Below are positions 61,801-64,000 of a DNA stretch of 64,000 nucleotides, in pieces. The stretch covers positions 18,688 through 82,687 of the forward strand of contig JADZAS010000010.1 of assembly GCA_020852515.1 (NCBI GenBank), read 5' to 3'. The notes under the pieces were generated by a model. The model was not told where the DNA came from. It made no database searches and saw nothing but the letters and a program-made list of their open reading frames with translations. The position numbers and the translations under genes were made by a program. Source of the stretch: Phycisphaerales bacterium (lineage in GTDB: Bacteria > Planctomycetota > Phycisphaerae > Phycisphaerales > UBA5793). Position 1 is the stretch's first letter; the number at the start of each line of letters is the position of its first letter.

Positions 61801-62106
61801 GCCGATCCGCAGCGAGCGCCGGACGGGGCCCGCGTCAAAGTGGCCGGCATCGTACTCGTGCGCCAGCGGCCGGGCACGGCCAGCGGCGTCACGTTCATCA
61901 CGCTCGAAGATGAAACGGGCATCAGCAATCTCGTCGTCTGGAAGCGCACCTACGATCGCGATCGCCGCGAAGCCGGCGCGAGGCTGCTCATCGCCCACGG
62001 CCGGGTGCAGCGCGAAGGCGAAGTCGTGCACGTCGTCGTCAGACGCCTCAAGGGTTTTGACGAGGCGCTTGACGGTCTGAGCGCGAACTCGCGCGACTTC
62101 CGTTAG
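58879..62106 (+). CDS. dnaE2: Error-prone DNA polymerase III alpha subunit, DnaE2 (ImuC)
   Basis: The protein has 1075 residues from a GTG three bases after imuB. A non-conserved N-terminus of about 35 residues precedes the PHP domain ([35 protein letters not shown]). The polymerase palm has [15 protein letters not shown], with Asp420 and Asp422 as two catalytic acids and the third in [11 protein letters not shown]. Downstream are [28 protein letters not shown] and a C-terminal OB fold ([27 protein letters not shown]). DnaE2 is the translesion synthesis and mutagenesis polymerase of the imuABC system. Its stop overlaps by four bases that of the convergent DUF4287 gene. Length and motifs are complete. 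Confidence 0.96.
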   Translation: [1075 protein letters not shown]

Positions 62107-62669
62107 AGCGCTGCGTCATACGCCTGCCTGAGCCAGCCGGTCAGCTGCTTGTCCACGTCCTTTGGGTCACTCAGCCGCACGCGATGCGACACCATCGCGT
62201 TGAAACTGCCGGAGGCTTCGAGCCGGTCCGTCGGCTTTTCGCCTTTGAGATTGATGCCGACATCGAGGCGCGTCGCGGTCGATGGCTGGAGGATGGCAAA
62301 CTGCTTGGCCCGGCGGACGCTGACGTACGCCTTCTTGGGAGCGAACTCGACGTCGTTGCCAAATTTGCCGATGGCGGCGACGAGCGCGTCGTAAACGGGC
62401 TTAAGCCCCGCCTTGGCGCCGCTGTACTGCGCGGCGACAAGATCATCGGGCTGGGCGTCCGACGCGGCAGACTTGAGTGCGGAGTGCGCCACGAGGTTCG
62501 CGTAGCCGTGTGTGAGACCGTGGTCCTTCTTGAGCATGCCCACGATCTCGCCGTGCTTTGAGAGTTTTGAGGCCGTGGCGATCTTGACCCACTGCTCAAG
62601 GCTCTTGCCGGTCTTCTCCTTGAGATTGGCGATCATCGTGGCGGTGGCGTCGTCGGGTGATTTGGCCAT
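62103..62669 (-). CDS. DUF4287/DUF5655 domain protein
   Basis: The protein has 188 residues from MAKSPDDATATMIANLKE; GGAGAG precedes the ATG. The N-terminal half is DUF4287 (MIANLKEKTGKSLEQWVKIA, KHGEIVGMLKKDHGLTHGYANLVAH). The C-terminal half is DUF5655 (LKPVYDALVAAIGKFG, VEFAPKKAYVSVRRAKQFAILQPST, RLDVGINLKG). Both are of unknown function, soluble and common in soil bacteria and Actinobacteria. Its end overlaps that of dnaE2 by four bases. Confidence 0.88.
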   Translation of the reverse strand: MAKSPDDATATMIANLKEKTGKSLEQWVKIATASKLSKHGEIVGMLKKDHGLTHGYANLVAHSALKSAASDAQPDDLVAAQYSGAKAGLKPVYDALVAAIGKFGNDVEFAPKKAYVSVRRAKQFAILQPSTATRLDVGINLKGEKPTDRLEASGSFNAMVSHRVRLSDPKDVDKQLTGWLRQAYDAAL

Positions 62670-62693
62670 GATTGGCTCTCCAGTAGAGGGTGC

Positions 62694-63359
62694 TCAAGTG
62701 GCGGCGCCGGGCGGCGCGGGGCGCGCCTTGCGCTTGCGGGCCATCGCGCGGTCCTGCGGAGCGGCAGCACCGCCATCCGTCAGCCCGCGCCCGGCCGGCA
62801 CGTGGCGCTCGATGATGCAGTCAACAAGGCGGCGCGCTATGGCGATCGTTCCCGGGTTGCCCGTTACGCTTCGCGTCACGTACAGACCCTCGATCACCAT
62901 GCAGAACTCTTCGGCAAACCCGTTCGGATCGATCACGCCGGCGCGCTCGGCCAACTCGTAGACGAAGTCCTCAAGCGCCCGCTTGTGGCGCAGTGCCGCC
63001 TCGTGCGCCGGATCGTGGGGTACGGGAAACTCCATCGCCGCGTTCACAAAAATGCAGCCGTGAAAATCTTCCTGCTCGATCACCTGCTGCACGACGTCCA
63101 GCAGCGAGCGGATCTGCCCGATGGCCGAGCGGCCGCCGACTTGCCGCACCATTGCGCGGAACGCACCCTGCAGGAAGGCATCCACGCTGTCGAGCACGCC
63201 GACCATCAGGTCGTCCTTGCTCTGGAAATGCTTGTAGAACGCCGTCTTGCTGATGCCCACGTCCGTGAGGATCGCGTCGATGCCCACGTTGCGAAACCCG
63301 TCGCGGTAGAAGCGCGTTCGGGCGGCGTCGATCAATCGCTGGCGGGTGTCGGTGGGCAC
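62694..63359 (-). CDS. TetR-family transcriptional regulator
   Basis: The protein has 221 residues from a GTG at 63359 (V-P-T-D-T-R-Q-R-L), with GAGGAT just upstream. The helix-turn-helix is clear: RLIDAARTRFYRDGFRNVGIDAIL then DVGISKTAFYKHFQSKDDL (residues 6-51). The ligand domain is helical with Cys and Phe (EQEDFHGCIFVNAAMEF). The C-terminus is basic (AMARKRKARPAPPG). It is divergent from the MddA/NnrU-like gene with 120 bases between and probably represses it. Ligand unknown. Confidence 0.9.
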   Translation of the reverse strand: MPTDTRQRLIDAARTRFYRDGFRNVGIDAILTDVGISKTAFYKHFQSKDDLMVGVLDSVDAFLQGAFRAMVRQVGGRSAIGQIRSLLDVVQQVIEQEDFHGCIFVNAAMEFPVPHDPAHEAALRHKRALEDFVYELAERAGVIDPNGFAEEFCMVIEGLYVTRSVTGNPGTIAIARRLVDCIIERHVPAGRGLTDGGAAAPQDRAMARKRKARPAPPGAAT

Positions 63360-63888
63360 AGCATCCTCGTCTGGTGGGGCCGGTTGACCACGAGTCAACC
63401 GGAAGTGTACTCCAAGTGGATTGGCGACGAAAGCCGCGAAGTCGATACTTGGCTCAACCTCAACCAAAGGAGCCTCGCATGCAACGCACTGTCTTCTTCG
63501 TCTACGGCCTGTTCTGCCACCTGCTGTTCCTCATCGTCTACGCGTGGATGGCGGTGTTTGTGGGCAATTTGGGCTTCGGACTCATTCGCACCATCGACGG
63601 CGCGCCGGAGCGGCCGGTCCTCGCGGCCGCGCTGATCAACCTCGGTCTGATCGCCGCCTTCGGCCTGCAGCACTCCATCATGGCCCGCCCGGGCTTCAAG
63701 CGCTGGTGGACGCAGTTCGTGCCCCAGCCCATCGAGCGCAGCACCTACGTGCTCTTCTCGTGCATCGCCATGTCAGCGCTGCTGTGGCTCTGGCAGCCGC
63801 TGGGCGGCATGGTCTGGCAGGTGAGCCATCCCGCCGCCCGCTGGGCGCTGCACGGCTTGCTGGCCTTCGGCTGGCGTAGCGGCGCGAC

Positions 63889-63921
63889 CGAAACCGCCAG
63901 ATGCGACACGAAACCGCCAGA
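63889..63921. repeat. Two-copy direct repeat at the break of the MddA-like gene
   Basis: CGAAACCGCCAGA occurs at 63889-63901 and again at 63909-63921, a 20-base period; the unit is close to GCGAC(A)CGAAACCGCCAGA. It begins exactly where similarity to the MddA family ends. Confidence 0.7.
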
Positions 63922-63940
63922 CCATCTAGCGCAGCACATC

Positions 63941-63967
63941 GCCCGGGTGCCTTGCCCGGGCTTTTCT
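63941..63967 (+). terminator. Intrinsic terminator
   Basis: GCCCGGG (63941-63947) and CCCGGGC (63955-63961) form a perfect 7-bp stem with a 7-base loop, followed by TTTTCT. It ends plus-strand transcription while the MddA-like frame is still open, so that frame cannot be a complete gene in this form. Confidence 0.8.
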
Positions 63968-64000
63968 GTGGGCCGCGGAGCCGGCCCTCAACGGGTTGTC

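Larger units (their letters stand above)
63479..64000 (+). pseudogene. MddA/NnrU-like membrane methyltransferase, truncated or disrupted
   Basis: The first 133 residues (63479 to about 63880) look genuine: spans VFFVYGLFCHLLFLIVYAW and LAAALINLGLIAAFGLQHSIMARP, then FKRWWTQFVPQPIERSTYVLFSCIAMSALLWLWQP and ALHGLLAFGW. This order matches MddA (methanethiol S-methyltransferase) or NnrU proteins of about 250 residues. After GW the frame continues as RSGATETARCDTKPP and reads into a tandem repeat and an intrinsic terminator without stop before the window edge, so the conserved C-terminal half with its SAM site is absent. It may be an insertion or deletion, or a misjoined assembly. GGAG lies nine bases upstream of the ATG. 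Confidence 0.6.

Noticed and set aside
1..64000. CRISPR arrays, transposases, integrases, rRNA
   Set aside because: No regular spaced repeat of CRISPR type, no DDE or tyrosine/serine recombinase motif and no rRNA-like sequence was recognised while reading; a software scan was not possible.

Overview
The window is GC-rich and gene-dense. It most likely comes from a planctomycete of the Phycisphaerae type. The support is a secreted FG-GAP protein ending in the DCNGN...VPDECE-type calcium-binding tail common in that class, paired zinc-ribbon membrane proteins, several large multidomain secreted hydrolases, a cytochrome c'-like CxxCH tail on a fusion protein, and a REP-like GCCACGGGT palindrome. 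This assignment is an inference from gene content; there is no rRNA gene to confirm it.

Region 1 (1-10.1 kb) is entirely on the minus strand and looks accessory. It opens upstream with a small N6-methylase-like protein and an unknown 125-residue protein. An Eco57I-like adenine methyltransferase follows, abutting a GIY-YIG (T5orf172)-helicase fusion with no gap (TAA then ATG). Next come a 21-bp tandem-repeat tract, a second SF2 helicase and a 71-residue zinc-finger protein. Downstream lies a set of short beta-rich proteins of unknown function that ends in a GNAT-like protein cut by the window edge. This is the best candidate for a little-described restriction/defence or phage-derived system.

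Region 2 (10.2-25.5 kb) is mixed chromosomal DNA: an acyl-lipid desaturase, a glutathione peroxidase/tyrosine phosphatase/cytochrome c' fusion, a hybrid PAS histidine kinase, a mycolate-type cyclopropane synthase, an EF-hand-bearing alpha/beta hydrolase, a GNAT/NDP-forming acyl-CoA synthetase fusion, the FG-GAP protein, a CBS/DUF2267 pair and a CDP-alcohol phosphatidyltransferase.

Region 3 (25.5-48.7 kb) is a carbohydrate-utilisation island. A ribose-type ABC transporter is followed by GH116-like and DUF2961/GH172-like enzymes. A divergent fucose-isomerase-like/FGGY-kinase pair sits in the middle. Then come a 1563-residue GH127+GH2 fusion and a YtfQRT-YjfF-type transporter. Together they could release furanosides (arabinofuranose, galactofuranose or fructofuranose), import them and funnel them through ketose intermediates such as D-ribulose to a ketose phosphate.

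Region 4 (48.7-64 kb) holds a dCache/HAMP/SpoIIE phosphatase, two zinc-ribbon membrane proteins, glycerol kinase, a frameshifted endonuclease/exonuclease/phosphatase protein and an SRAP (YedK/HMCES) protein. The SRAP gene is divergent from a complete imuA-imuB-dnaE2 mutasome cassette. The region ends with a DUF4287/DUF5655 protein, a TetR regulator and a truncated MddA/NnrU-like membrane gene interrupted by a short tandem repeat and an intrinsic terminator.

No tRNA, rRNA, CRISPR array, transposase or integrase was recognised.
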